Source: COMBO-56-21 sp041559015
GTDB lineage: Archaea; Thermoplasmatota; Thermoplasmata; UBA10834
Assembly (NCBI GenBank): GCA_041559015.1
Contig: JBFFED010000005.1
Location: 1-64,000 of the forward strand
DNA length: 64,000 nt
Direction: 5' to 3'
The first letter of the stretch is position 1. Each line of letters opens with the position of its first letter. Below, piece by piece: positions 1-8,681 of the stretch. The position numbers and the translations under genes were made by a program. The notes under the pieces are model-generated. The model did not search any database. It saw only the letters and a program-made list of their open reading frames with translations, and was not told the DNA's origin.

Positions 1-33
1 CCGTCGATGGGGGTTCAAATCCCTCTGCCCCCA
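1..33 (+). tRNA. 3' end of a tRNA gene cut by the window edge
   Basis: The window opens inside a tRNA. The T-arm is visible: stem GGGGG (9-13), loop TTCAAAT (14-20), stem CCCTC (21-25) with one G-U pair. The 3' acceptor strand TGCCCCC (26-32) and discriminator A (33) follow. CCA is not encoded. The anticodon lies outside the window, so the isotype cannot be assigned. Confidence 0.85.
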
Positions 34-428
34 CTCCTATGCATAGCCAGTGAAGTCGTCGGGAGCCCGGGATGTTACGGTCAGGAAGGGGAGTATGGAT
101 TCGTGGTGATGTCCGCGGCGTTCATGGCGATCACAGCAGCGCTGATCGCCTATGCCACTAGAGATGACGCCCCGTTCGGGATCCATTTTCATCAGACGGG
201 GCAATGAGGGTAACAATGATGAGTATGTGGTTGCCTGGGTCGCTGATCCCACTTAGTCTCATGCACCTTCGGACGCACTAGCTCGACAGTAGCTCAATCA
301 GCTTCACCCCTTCTCCAGGCCGGGTCAGCAATCACCTCCGCACACGGACAGACATGAGCAACTCCATGTTTCCAGCTGATATGAGACATTAGGAGTCCTG
401 GCGTCTCAGCAGAATCGTGTGATCTGGT
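34..428. other. Intergenic stretch without a recognised gene
   Basis: About 395 bases between the tRNA end and the stop codon of the secreted protein on the minus strand. Short open frames exist on both strands (for example 37-252 minus), but they lack a start context, family resemblance and the GC-biased third positions of the neighbouring genes. I see no RNA fold or repeat of note. Confidence 0.5.
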
Positions 429-2795
429 CTACGCAAGCGACAAACTCATCGTGACTCCGGCAAACACTCCGTAGAAGTTGCCCGGCTTCATCATGTCAAA
501 TTCCGCCCACCACAATCTGTCGTCCCAGGTGCTGTGGAATGCATACAGCCTCGCCTTGCCAACCTCGCAATACCCGACGACAGCAACGGAGTGATCAGTC
601 TCGCCGTCACCGTCCCAATCGACGACGAAGAACATCGGACGCGTAGCGTCGACCTCTGAAACGAGGATCTCCCAGGTCATGGCGCTCTGGTGGAAGACCT
701 CGGCTGACCCGACATAGTCACCCTGGGAAGCCCAGCTTGCATAGCCCAACAGGGCGTCATCTACCATGTCGACATAGCTCAGCCCGTACACAAGACCGTC
801 TGCGCTCCTGCTAGTGTGCATGAAGTCCGCAATGCAATCGTCGTCCGAAGCGCCCCCAAGCTCCGACTTGTCAGGCTGCAGGTCCACCCACACGAAGGAC
901 CCGTCCGGCTGCTCCACCCATCCGTCAAGCGGATAGACATAGTCCTCTACGTGGCTTTCGGATGCAATCATCGCGTTGACCTCGTCCGACTGGTACATCT
1001 CGTTGCCCTGAGGACCCTTGACGAGCTCGCCGAATCCTTTCGCATCCCAGTAGCCAAGCAGCATGCCCGCTGCTGTGGGGCCGCAGCCGTGGTACCAGGT
1101 GTACACTGGAACGCCTCCTACTATGTGATCCTCGGCGATCAGCGTGATGATGAAGTTTGACTGGGCAGTCAGGTTCCAAGCGTCGTATTCGCTGGCTATC
1201 TCCCCCGTGAGCACGTAATCGGAAACCAAATCATTGAACGCTAGCAGAATGGTCACGGCGGGGTTTCCATGAGACTTACGGGCTCCTATCATCTTCAATG
1301 CGATAGAAGCCTTGTTTGTCAGCTTATCCTTAGCATCTGGATCGATTGATGTGCACTCGTCAATCATGGTGATGAGTTCCTGCGCTTTGGCCTCAACCTC
1401 GGCCGTGTCTAACACGCTGACTTGCAGGGAGACGATGTCACTCTGCCCCTGGTTGTCGCTCACGCAAAGGGTGACAATGTAGTCTCCCGCAACCGCATAG
1501 CCGTGAGTCACAATCATTCCGGATCCGTATTCTCCGTCGCCAAAGCTCCAGCTGTAGTCGACTATCTCCCCCACGAGATCATAGGATGCAGACGCATCAA
1601 CTGTAACATTCAGGCCAAGGGTCGCTGCCGTGAAGGCTGCAACAGGAGGAGTGTCGAAAGTCCGTGTCCAAAGCACCGCGCGAGAATAGGAGTAGTCTAT
1701 GCGGTAGACCCCCACTACCCGCCCGTTGTCGTTGACTCCCGTCGCATGCCAATCGACTGCTGTTTGGGGCGGTTCCAAGTACTCGCACGCGCCCGTGCTA
1801 TAATCGTACACAAACGCAACACGGGTCCACGGAGTCAGATCCACAGCTCCCGCAATCTTGAGACCGTCACTTACAGCAGAGGCGAAGCTCCATACTCCGC
1901 CGACAATCAGTTCCACCGGGGCTGCGCTGTAGGGTGGCAACCAGGCAACCGCGCGGTACGCGCCCGTAATGTCCCTACTACCGCCCACAATCATTCCAGA
2001 ATCACTTATCGCATCCGCTACTGACCATGAGCCACCCGGTCCTTCATACAGGTGAGGGAGAGGTTGGAGAGCGCTTCCGTAGCCGGCGCAATAGAAGGCC
2101 CGCGACTCGTTGGTCGTGTCATTATACGCATAGCCCACGATGGCATGGTTGTTGTTGATATCACTAGCATAGCTGTGATTCATGCCCGCAAGAGAGCCGA
2201 GCACCATTGGCTGTATAGATGTCGCATCTGGGTCAAGCTCCCACTGGGCTGCAAAGGCAGAATAATCGGTAGGTTCCAAGCTGTCGTATATGTATCCGAC
2301 TGCCTCGTGAAGGTCATTCATCCCCGTGGCCGAGGAGCCGGCATAGCCCGGAAGAGGATCAAGAGTAATCACACGGTCATAGCTGCTCGGCCAGTAGGCT
2401 CCAATGCGCGGAAGTTCTGTAAGGTTGTAGTTTGCCACATATCCGGCAATCTCCCCAAGATCATTGACTGCCCTCCCATGGCCTCTGATGTAGGAGGGGG
2501 GGTTTGGAAGTAACGTCCAGTCCCCCGTCCCCGAATCGTAGATGCCTGCTTTCGACTCCCAATAGGACAGTTCTACGTAGCACACAACCTGGTTCAGATC
2601 ACTGATACCATAAGCGGATGAACTGATGAATCCTGTACCTGCTTGGATGTCTAACGGGACATACACATCCAAGGCGGCCGCGGGTCCAGCGAAGTGGAAG
2701 GACCACGATAGAAGGAACAACACCACAAACGTCGATATGAAAGCTCTGCTCACACTCCCGCCAAACGGTCTGCTACCTCTCACGAATCCTTTCAT
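429..2795 (-). CDS. Secreted multidomain protein: HAF repeats, PKD domain, papain-like (C39-like) peptidase domain
   Basis: About 788 residues from the chosen ATG; an upstream GTG/ATG at 2834 would only add 13 residues before the signal peptide. A hydrophobic segment (about residues 17-42) ending in AGPAAALDV looks like a signal peptide. Roughly residues 45-370 hold degenerate HAF-type repeats of the pattern 'GISDLNQVVCY', 'AVNDLGEIAGY', 'GMNDLHEAVGY', which predict a beta-propeller-like fold. A PKD domain follows (about 380-465, YSWSFGDG). Next is an alpha-helical FIMAH-like stretch (about 470-545). The C-terminal 230 residues carry WYHGCGPTAAGMLLGYWD, the Cys block of secreted C39-like/papain-fold peptidases, and DHSVAVVGY as the His block. 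Probably an extracellular protease or protein-binding protein; the substrate is unknown. Domain calls are from motif recognition. Confidence 0.8.
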   Translation of the reverse strand: MKGFVRGSRPFGGSVSRAFISTFVVLFLLSWSFHFAGPAAALDVYVPLDIQAGTGFISSSAYGISDLNQVVCYVELSYWESKAGIYDSGTGDWTLLPNPPSYIRGHGRAVNDLGEIAGYVANYNLTELPRIGAYWPSSYDRVITLDPLPGYAGSSATGMNDLHEAVGYIYDSLEPTDYSAFAAQWELDPDATSIQPMVLGSLAGMNHSYASDINNNHAIVGYAYNDTTNESRAFYCAGYGSALQPLPHLYEGPGGSWSVADAISDSGMIVGGSRDITGAYRAVAWLPPYSAAPVELIVGGVWSFASAVSDGLKIAGAVDLTPWTRVAFVYDYSTGACEYLEPPQTAVDWHATGVNDNGRVVGVYRIDYSYSRAVLWTRTFDTPPVAAFTAATLGLNVTVDASASYDLVGEIVDYSWSFGDGEYGSGMIVTHGYAVAGDYIVTLCVSDNQGQSDIVSLQVSVLDTAEVEAKAQELITMIDECTSIDPDAKDKLTNKASIALKMIGARKSHGNPAVTILLAFNDLVSDYVLTGEIASEYDAWNLTAQSNFIITLIAEDHIVGGVPVYTWYHGCGPTAAGMLLGYWDAKGFGELVKGPQGNEMYQSDEVNAMIASESHVEDYVYPLDGWVEQPDGSFVWVDLQPDKSELGGASDDDCIADFMHTSRSADGLVYGLSYVDMVDDALLGYASWASQGDYVGSAEVFHQSAMTWEILVSEVDATRPMFFVVDWDGDGETDHSVAVVGYCEVGKARLYAFHSTWDDRLWWAEFDMMKPGNFYGVFAGVTMSLSLA

Positions 2796-2899
2796 GTCGC
2801 CACTTCCCCCCATCAATACGGCCCCTCGAACCACTCCAGGAGTCCGTTTAGACCATGTCCGGAGCTATGCTGGGTAGGTCAAACGGTAGACACGAAGGG

Positions 2900-2912
2900 A
2901 GAAATATAGATT
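2900..2912 (-). promoter_or_regulatory. Possible TATA box for the secreted HAF/PKD protein
   Basis: On the minus strand the sequence reads AATCTATATTTCTC, about 105 nt ahead of the chosen ATG. The expected transcription start would lie near 2880 and leave a leader of 80-90 nt. Single weak motif. Confidence 0.3.
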
Positions 2913-3174
2913 TGTCAACCGGCTGTTGACTTTTCGGTCATGTTCTGGCGCAAATCTTACCCTTTGCGGCTAGACGGCGATTGACGAATACGACCTTCAC
3001 AGTCGGTTAGATGATTCTCGATCCCGCCCTGATGAAGGCCATCCACTCATATGTGCGTCACAACGGAAACCTTGCGCCAGCCATCTGTGGACCGACTGGC
3101 AACTCCTATCATCTTCCTGAACACCGCAAGAGACAATAGGGGAATAGTGCAATCAGTCTCCCCGTCTGGAAGAA
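2913..3174. other. Divergent intergenic region
   Basis: Spacer between two divergently read genes (the whole non-coding gap runs 2796-3174). It holds the minus-strand TATA-like site described separately. No convincing plus-strand TATA, tRNA or small gene was found; a purine stretch GGAAG lies immediately before the ATG at 3175. Confidence 0.4.
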
Positions 3175-6100
3175 ATGACTAATGAACCGACATCCTTGAA
3201 GGACCTTGTCGAGTACGCAGCTGACCAGGAAAGGCGATGGAACTGGTCGGGCGCCGCTGACGCCTATGACAAGGAGTTGAAGCAGACGCCCGATGGCGAT
3301 CATCGACGAATCGGGGACTTGCTCGAGCGAGAAGCCTATGCTCTCCACAGGGCGGGATTCCAGGCTAACACGGTCGCTGAGTTCGAGGAGTTGACCCGAA
3401 AGGCGATCCAGGGCTACGCGAGAGCGAAAGAAACTCACAGAGACGCCTCTGAACCTGAAGCGCGCGGCTGGGTCCACCGCTGCGACGCAATGATTTCCTA
3501 TCTTGGATACTGGCTTGCCGGAGATTCTGCAGAGAAGAAGAGGATGATCAATGAGGCGTGGAAGCATGCGAAGTCCGCCCTGAGCGTCTTTGAGGCGACT
3601 GGAAGACCTCGAGACTTCTCCATGACCTTCGACCATCTGTCATATGCCGCCGCAATCTCCTATGACTACGACGGCGAGGCCGAGAGCAGGGAGAACATAC
3701 TCAGGGAGGCCCTGAGCTGCGCGGAGAAGTCGATAAGATATCTCACCGAACTGGAGGACCCGGAGAGCCTGGCAAGGGCTCATGCCAAGGCTGCAGGCCT
3801 GCTGGTCGCCATTGAGGTAGACTTCGCATCATTCAGCGACAAGGACAAGGTTGACATTGAAGCTTGGAACCACTGGCTTAAGGCCAAGGAGGCGTCTGAG
3901 GAAGCCGCCCTGTTGGAGACCCCGTTCGTCGTCATTCTTCAGTCGTGGCCAGCCGCATGCACCACTGAGGAGCGCACAGAGACCTACCTCAAGGCTGAGA
4001 GGGTTGCCGAGAGAACCCGTGACCGCTTCGTGCTTGGATGCACGCTGGATGGCTTCGCCCAGCGCAAGTTCCTCATGGCGATGGCCACGGACGACCCGCA
4101 GGAGGTCGAGTCACTCTCCAAGGAGGGCTTCGAGACTGCCAAGATCTCTCAAGAGAACCTGGCGAGGGTTGGGTTCACCTCCCCCAATGTGATATGCGTC
4201 TGGATCCACGTTCCTGAAGCTGGGTACTACTACTCCCGCTCCGAGGAGGAAAGGGACCCGAACCTCAGACGAGAACTTCTGTACAAGGCGCACCATCCCT
4301 GCATAGAGCAGCTGAGCCGGGCAAAGGAATCCGGCTACCCGGATGTCCAGTCTGCTGCGCACTTCATGCTAGGTTCGGTGTTCAAGGAGCTGGGCAAGAT
4401 TGAGCCCGGCATCGACATGAAAAAGTCGTACCTCGAACACGCCGTCGAGAATCTCAATGTGGCCATAGCCGAGGACAGGCGTATCCATCCCACGGAGTAT
4501 CTCCCTCAGGGCCTGGACCTACTCAACCTTGCGGAGGCACAGTCGGAGATCGCACATATAACGACGAACGCCGAGAAGAAGTCGTCCATCCTGAGAGAGG
4601 CCGTGAACAGGAAGCAGGAGGCGCTGGCCCTCTGCGAGAAGGAGCTGGACGCCACTCAGGATAACAACCCCGAGATCGGCAGCGAGATAGCGGAGGGGTA
4701 CCGCTCAGCGGGCAACTGGACCAAGGAGCTGTGCGCCATCTCAGATGACAATAGCTGCCTTCTGCTGGCGGCTGAGTGCCTGGACAAGGCAGTCGTCTGG
4801 TATACACGGGCGGGCCTCTCGAGCCTGAGTGCGGAGGTGAACTGGGAGGCGGCGCAAACCTATGATAAGATGGGAGAGTTCATGAAGGCCTCCGAGAGGT
4901 TCGACCGCGCGGCCGAGGATTACAGAAGGGCGGCGCAGAGCGTCCCGCGCCTCGGGGAGTTCTATGCTGATCATGCCATCTACATGCGAGCCTGGGGCGA
5001 GATCGAGAGGGGGAGGCACCATCACGCGAGACAAGAACCAAGGCTGGCTAAAGAATGCTACGAGAACGCCTCTGCGATGCACAAATCCTCCAGGCGCTGG
5101 AGCCACCTGACCACCAACTACTCCGCCTGGGCCAAGGTCGAACAGGCGGAGGGTCTGAGCAGCAGCGAGAAGTATCAAGAGGCCATGAACGCTTTCGAAG
5201 AGGCTGCGCACCTGTTCCAGGAAGCCAAGAAGAACCTGCACGACCAGCTGACGAAGATCGACGATCCCGCTGAGCAGCAGTCGACGAGGGACCTCGAGAG
5301 GGCGGCGGAGACAAGGAGCAGGTACTGCGAGGCGAGAATAGTCCTGGAGAGGGCCAGGGAGCTCGACAAGCAGGGAGACGCCTCGGGGAGCGCCAGCAAG
5401 TACGGCCAGGCAGCGGCTCTTTTCGACGTCATCCTTGAAAGTCTGGAATTCGAGCAGGACCGCAAGGAGATCCGGCTTGCGACCACGCTTTCGAAGGCGT
5501 GGCAGGCAATGGCCATGGCTGAGGCGGAAGCGTCCCCCGAGAAGTACGAGGAGGCCTCCAGACTGTTCGAGGAGGCGAGGGGGCTCACCACAGGTGAGAA
5601 GCCCAAGCTGCTGATGTCGGGCCATAGCCGGTTCTGCAGGGCGCTAGGGGTCGGAGCGAAGTTCGTCGATACGAGGGACATCACCCTTCATGCGGAGGCC
5701 ACGAAGCATCTCGAGAGTGCTGCCGACTCCTACCTGAAGGCGGACCACAAGGAGGACTCAGACTATGCGAAAGCCAGTAAACTCCTCTTCGACGGCTACG
5801 TCCAGATGGGAAGGGCCAGCAGAGAAGAGGACCAGGTGAAGAAGACCAAGCTCTATGCCATGGCGGAGAAGGTCCTTCAGACCTCGGCATCCATATACGA
5901 CAGGGCCAGGGAGCCCAGTAGGAGGGACCAGGTTCTCCGGCTGCTCGAGAAGGTCAAGGAGGAGCGAGAGCTTGCGCTCTCGCTGACAGAGTTGCTGCAC
6001 GCGCCCGATGCGGCATCGGCCACCGCCGCGTTCCCCTCGCCCACACCCTCCCAGGAGAGTGCGACAGGGCTCGGGAGGTTCGAGCACGCGGACATCCAGG

Positions 6101-6489
6101 TCACCCTGATCATCAACCCGAAGAACCCGATAGTCGGCCAGGAGGTCGAGATAGTGTTCGAGATGACCAACGCCGGCAAGGGAACGGCCATTCTGAAGAG
6201 GGTGGAGGACATCCTGCCAGGAGGGTTTGAGGTCGCCGCCAAGCCAGATACCTGCGCAATCGAGAATCACTCCCTCGTCATGAAGGTGAAACGCCTCGAC
6301 GCCCTACACTCCGAGGTCGTGAGGCTGGTTCTCAAGCCCACCTCCAAGGGCAGGTTCGTACTCAGGCCTCGCATCCGCTATGTGGACGAATCCGGGATCG
6401 AGAAAGACCAGGCACCTGAACCTGCCGAGATAACGGTGGTAGAGCTGGGGATCTCAGGGTGGCTCAAGGGGCCGGGCAAGAGGAGCTGA
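3175..6489 (+). CDS. Giant TPR-repeat protein with C-terminal immunoglobulin-like (CARDB/DUF11-type) domain
   Basis: 1104 residues, almost entirely alpha-helical for the first 930. Helical pairs of TPR/SNAP type recur (for example AADAYDKELKQTPDG, AERFDRAAEDYRRAA, AASKLLFDGYVQMG), with conserved small and aromatic positions. From about residue 975 a beta-rich domain begins (IQVTLIINPKNPIVGQEVEI ... EMTNAGKGTA), typical of CARDB/DUF11 folds, and runs to about 1090. No signal peptide or membrane segment, so it is probably a cytoplasmic scaffold. Proteins of this layout are common as lone genes in Thermoplasmatota-like genomes (general impression). It stands alone, convergent with the small gene at 6514. 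Start ATG follows GGAAG. Partners are unknown. Confidence 0.85.
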   Translation: MTNEPTSLKDLVEYAADQERRWNWSGAADAYDKELKQTPDGDHRRIGDLLEREAYALHRAGFQANTVAEFEELTRKAIQGYARAKETHRDASEPEARGWVHRCDAMISYLGYWLAGDSAEKKRMINEAWKHAKSALSVFEATGRPRDFSMTFDHLSYAAAISYDYDGEAESRENILREALSCAEKSIRYLTELEDPESLARAHAKAAGLLVAIEVDFASFSDKDKVDIEAWNHWLKAKEASEEAALLETPFVVILQSWPAACTTEERTETYLKAERVAERTRDRFVLGCTLDGFAQRKFLMAMATDDPQEVESLSKEGFETAKISQENLARVGFTSPNVICVWIHVPEAGYYYSRSEEERDPNLRRELLYKAHHPCIEQLSRAKESGYPDVQSAAHFMLGSVFKELGKIEPGIDMKKSYLEHAVENLNVAIAEDRRIHPTEYLPQGLDLLNLAEAQSEIAHITTNAEKKSSILREAVNRKQEALALCEKELDATQDNNPEIGSEIAEGYRSAGNWTKELCAISDDNSCLLLAAECLDKAVVWYTRAGLSSLSAEVNWEAAQTYDKMGEFMKASERFDRAAEDYRRAAQSVPRLGEFYADHAIYMRAWGEIERGRHHHARQEPRLAKECYENASAMHKSSRRWSHLTTNYSAWAKVEQAEGLSSSEKYQEAMNAFEEAAHLFQEAKKNLHDQLTKIDDPAEQQSTRDLERAAETRSRYCEARIVLERARELDKQGDASGSASKYGQAAALFDVILESLEFEQDRKEIRLATTLSKAWQAMAMAEAEASPEKYEEASRLFEEARGLTTGEKPKLLMSGHSRFCRALGVGAKFVDTRDITLHAEATKHLESAADSYLKADHKEDSDYAKASKLLFDGYVQMGRASREEDQVKKTKLYAMAEKVLQTSASIYDRAREPSRRDQVLRLLEKVKEERELALSLTELLHAPDAASATAAFPSPTPSQESATGLGRFEHADIQVTLIINPKNPIVGQEVEIVFEMTNAGKGTAILKRVEDILPGGFEVAAKPDTCAIENHSLVMKVKRLDALHSEVVRLVLKPTSKGRFVLRPRIRYVDESGIEKDQAPEPAEITVVELGISGWLKGPGKRS

Positions 6490-6513
6490 CCGGGATATCT
6501 TCGGACAGGCTCG

Positions 6514-6744
6514 TCACTCCGTCTCTCTCCTCTCTCGCTGGAGAGGGTCCGGGGCCGACCACACCCACTTCCCGAGGACGGTCATCAAAGAGGGACGATA
6601 TCCGTCCTGACTCACCCAATATGCCACATTGTCACCGATAGGTGCCTCCTCGACAAACCCTCTTCTGGCTAGATTATTGACACACAGCTTCACGTCGCCA
6701 TGCCGGAGGCTAGTGTCCAGAGTCTTTCGCATAGTCATGCGCAC
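6514..6744 (-). CDS. Small putative winged-helix protein
   Basis: 76 codons from a GTG at 6744, or 74 from the ATG at 6738. The middle (DVKLCVNNLARRGFVEE ... AYWVSQDGYR) looks like the recognition helix and wing of an ArsR/MarR-type winged helix, which would make it a small DNA-binding protein. It is convergent with the TPR gene. The same frame stays open upstream to about 6890 without an ATG, GTG or TTG, so the domain could be the surviving 3' part of a longer decayed gene. Third codon positions are less GC-rich upstream of 6744 than inside the ORF. Moderate to low confidence. Confidence 0.4.
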   Translation of the reverse strand: MRMTMRKTLDTSLRHGDVKLCVNNLARRGFVEEAPIGDNVAYWVSQDGYRPSLMTVLGKWVWSAPDPLQRERRETE

Positions 6745-6907
6745 GGCTTCTACGGAAACATAGGGTTCCCGAGGACTTCCAGAGCACCTGTTGGGGGACC
6801 ATCTTAGAATGCGCAGAGTCCTGCCCGCCTGAGTCGAATCCCAGAATTGCCTTTGCTCGACTTCGCGTGGGGTAGGGTTTTTTAGTCGTCTGTCGAATCA
6901 GGCCACG

Positions 6908-7468
6908 ATGAGGATCAAGAGATCCGTGCTGAGGCAGAGCTATCCATTCCTGTTCGTCACAGGACTCGGACAGATGATAGCGGGCCTGATATTCGGCGGC
7001 ATGGAGAACTATTTGATCGAGGCGCCTGGACTGATAGTGCTCATCCCGTCGATGATAGGCCTCAGGGGTAACATCGGCTCCGCGCTCGCCTCAAGGCTGG
7101 GGACGGCGACACACATGGGTTTCATCTCCTCGACGAACGCGTGGAACGACAGGTCGAAATCCGAGATGTCGACCGCCATAGTACTCTCGATCTCCCTGTC
7201 AGCAATGGCCGGGCTCGTGGCGTTCCTGAGCTGCGTGTTGCTTGGCCTCGACCACATCTCACTCGGCAACTTCCTCTTCATATCCACCGCCACAGGGCTT
7301 ATTGACGGCACGCTCCTCAGCCTGATGACTCTCTCGATAGTATTCTACGCGACAAAGTACGGGGCGGATCCAGACAACGTGGCAGCTCCCGCCCTTGCGA
7401 CCGCTGCCGACATCATCACCCTGGGCGTACTGTTCCTCGTGGTCATTGCGAGCGGGGTGGCGCCATGA
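6908..7468 (+). CDS. Half-size MgtE/SLC41-type divalent cation transporter membrane protein, first copy
   Basis: 186 residues with about five hydrophobic segments. The motif IPSMIGLRGNIGSALASRLG is the hallmark of the MgtE/SLC41 integral membrane domain, and ADPDNVAAPALATAADI is the second conserved block. The bacterial cytoplasmic N and CBS domains are absent; this is the membrane domain alone. The next gene starts on its stop codon (ATGA overlap) and is a second half-size copy, so the two probably pair like the two halves of eukaryotic SLC41. A T-rich stretch at 6877-6884 (GTTTTTTAG) may serve as the promoter, which would make the message nearly leaderless because no Shine-Dalgarno is seen. 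Likely Mg2+ or another divalent cation. Confidence 0.85.
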   Translation: MRIKRSVLRQSYPFLFVTGLGQMIAGLIFGGMENYLIEAPGLIVLIPSMIGLRGNIGSALASRLGTATHMGFISSTNAWNDRSKSEMSTAIVLSISLSAMAGLVAFLSCVLLGLDHISLGNFLFISTATGLIDGTLLSLMTLSIVFYATKYGADPDNVAAPALATAADIITLGVLFLVVIASGVAP

Positions 7469-8034
7469 TGGAGATGCTCGACCGCATGATCATCCGGTCT
7501 ACCGTGAAACAGTCGATCCCCGTGCTCCTCGTGGCGCTCCTACTGGGAATCCTCGCGGGGCAGATACTGAATCTCGCATCGTCGATAATCATCATCCCCT
7601 TCGTGCTATTCTCCATCCCGATCGTGAACGGCATCGGAGGCAACCTGGGGACTATCCTCGGCGCAAGGCTCTCCTCGGAGCTTCACCTCGGTTCGATATC
7701 ACCCCGCCTAGAAGGCGACGATCTCGAGGACGAGCTCCTGACAGGGGTTACCCTTGGGATAATTACTTATGTCTCCCTGGCATTCGTTTCGATGGTAGTA
7801 GCGCCTGTTCTGGGAGTCGAGATGCCGATCAACCTGGTCAAGCTAGGCGTCCTGATTGCATTCTCAGGCATTCTTCTCAGTTTCGTAGTGCTCGCGATAA
7901 GCATGCTCTCCGCGGTCTACAGCTTCAGGTTCGGGCTGGACCCGGACAACTCGGTCGCCCCTCTGACCGCGAGCTCGGGCGACATCGCTGGCATAATGTG
8001 CATCATACTTGTGTTGCAGGTGGTGGGTATCTGA
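7465..8034 (+). CDS. Half-size MgtE/SLC41-type membrane protein, second copy
   Basis: 189 residues, five predicted membrane segments, paralogous to the preceding gene. Its IVNGIGGNLGTILGARLSS block matches the first copy's GLRGNIGSALASRLG and LDPDNSVAPLTASSGD matches ADPDNVAAPALATAAD. Start is ATG within the ATGATG that overlaps the upstream TGA. The two proteins together supply the ten-helix equivalent of a duplicated SLC41 transporter. The following gene begins inside or at its end, which suggests translational coupling of all four genes from 6908 to 9316. Confidence 0.85.
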   Translation: MMEMLDRMIIRSTVKQSIPVLLVALLLGILAGQILNLASSIIIIPFVLFSIPIVNGIGGNLGTILGARLSSELHLGSISPRLEGDDLEDELLTGVTLGIITYVSLAFVSMVVAPVLGVEMPINLVKLGVLIAFSGILLSFVVLAISMLSAVYSFRFGLDPDNSVAPLTASSGDIAGIMCIILVLQVVGI

Positions 8035-8681
8035 AGGAAGGAGCGAGGAAGGGCAGGCCGAGGAAATCGAGACCGAAGGAGTTCGAGGGGCTCCAATACG
8101 AGCCGAGGAGCGTCCGCGAGCTGCTGACCGAGATGAAGGACATATCAGATGTCATAGTCGACCTGGCGTACTCAGCCCTGATATTCGACTCGAAGGAGAT
8201 GGCGGACGAGGTCAGGGACCTGGAGATAAGGATGGACAAGCTGAACTACCAGATACGGCTGACCGCGATGATCGCGAGCAGGTCGCTCCACGACGCCGAG
8301 AGCCTCACCGGGATACTGCAAATCGCCGAGGCGGCCCAGCACATTTCCGATGCTGCCGGGGACATCGTCGATCTGATAAGCGAGGAGATAGACACGAGGC
8401 CCTTCCTCCCCTTCGTCCTCAGGAACGCGGACGAGAAGTTCAACGCCGTTAGGGTGTTCCCCGAGTCGGAGTTCGTCGGCAGGACCATCGCGGACTCGAA
8501 GATCGAAACCAGGACTGGCGCCCGCATAATCGCGGTCAAGCGCAGGAGCGGGTGGGTCTTCGACCCGGATTCCAACTCGGTCTTGAGAGGGAACGATATC
8601 GCAATCATAAGAGGGACGGAGGACGGCTACAAGAAATTCCTCAAGGTGGCGAGAGGGACGCAAGGGGGTGCCGGACCATGA
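7998..8681 (+). CDS. PhoU-like helical domain plus TrkA-C (RCK-C) regulatory protein, first copy
   Basis: About 227 residues if GTG 7998 is used. CTG 8031, overlapping the upstream TGA, or ATG further in are alternatives; the basic segment KGRPRKSRPK suggests the protein begins around 8000-8040. Residues about 45-130 form a PhoU-like helical bundle (ELLTEMKDISDVIVDLAYSA). The last 80 residues (NAVRVFPESEFVGRTIADS ... VLRGNDIAIIRGTEDG) are a TrkA-C domain, which senses small ligands in K+ and other ion channels. It is encoded directly after the transporter pair, so it probably gates or regulates that transporter from the cytoplasm. Confidence 0.75.
   Translation: MHHTCVAGGGYLKEGARKGRPRKSRPKEFEGLQYEPRSVRELLTEMKDISDVIVDLAYSALIFDSKEMADEVRDLEIRMDKLNYQIRLTAMIASRSLHDAESLTGILQIAEAAQHISDAAGDIVDLISEEIDTRPFLPFVLRNADEKFNAVRVFPESEFVGRTIADSKIETRTGARIIAVKRRSGWVFDPDSNSVLRGNDIAIIRGTEDGYKKFLKVARGTQGGAGP

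Noticed and set aside
2050..2513. Plus-strand open frames inside the secreted HAF/PKD gene
   Set aside because: Opposite a well-supported gene; no domain or start context.
7395..7997. N-terminal extension of the PhoU/TrkA-C frame
   Set aside because: It is a shadow of the two MgtE-like genes (out-of-frame Arg/Pro-rich translation); the coding signal starts only after the second MgtE gene ends.
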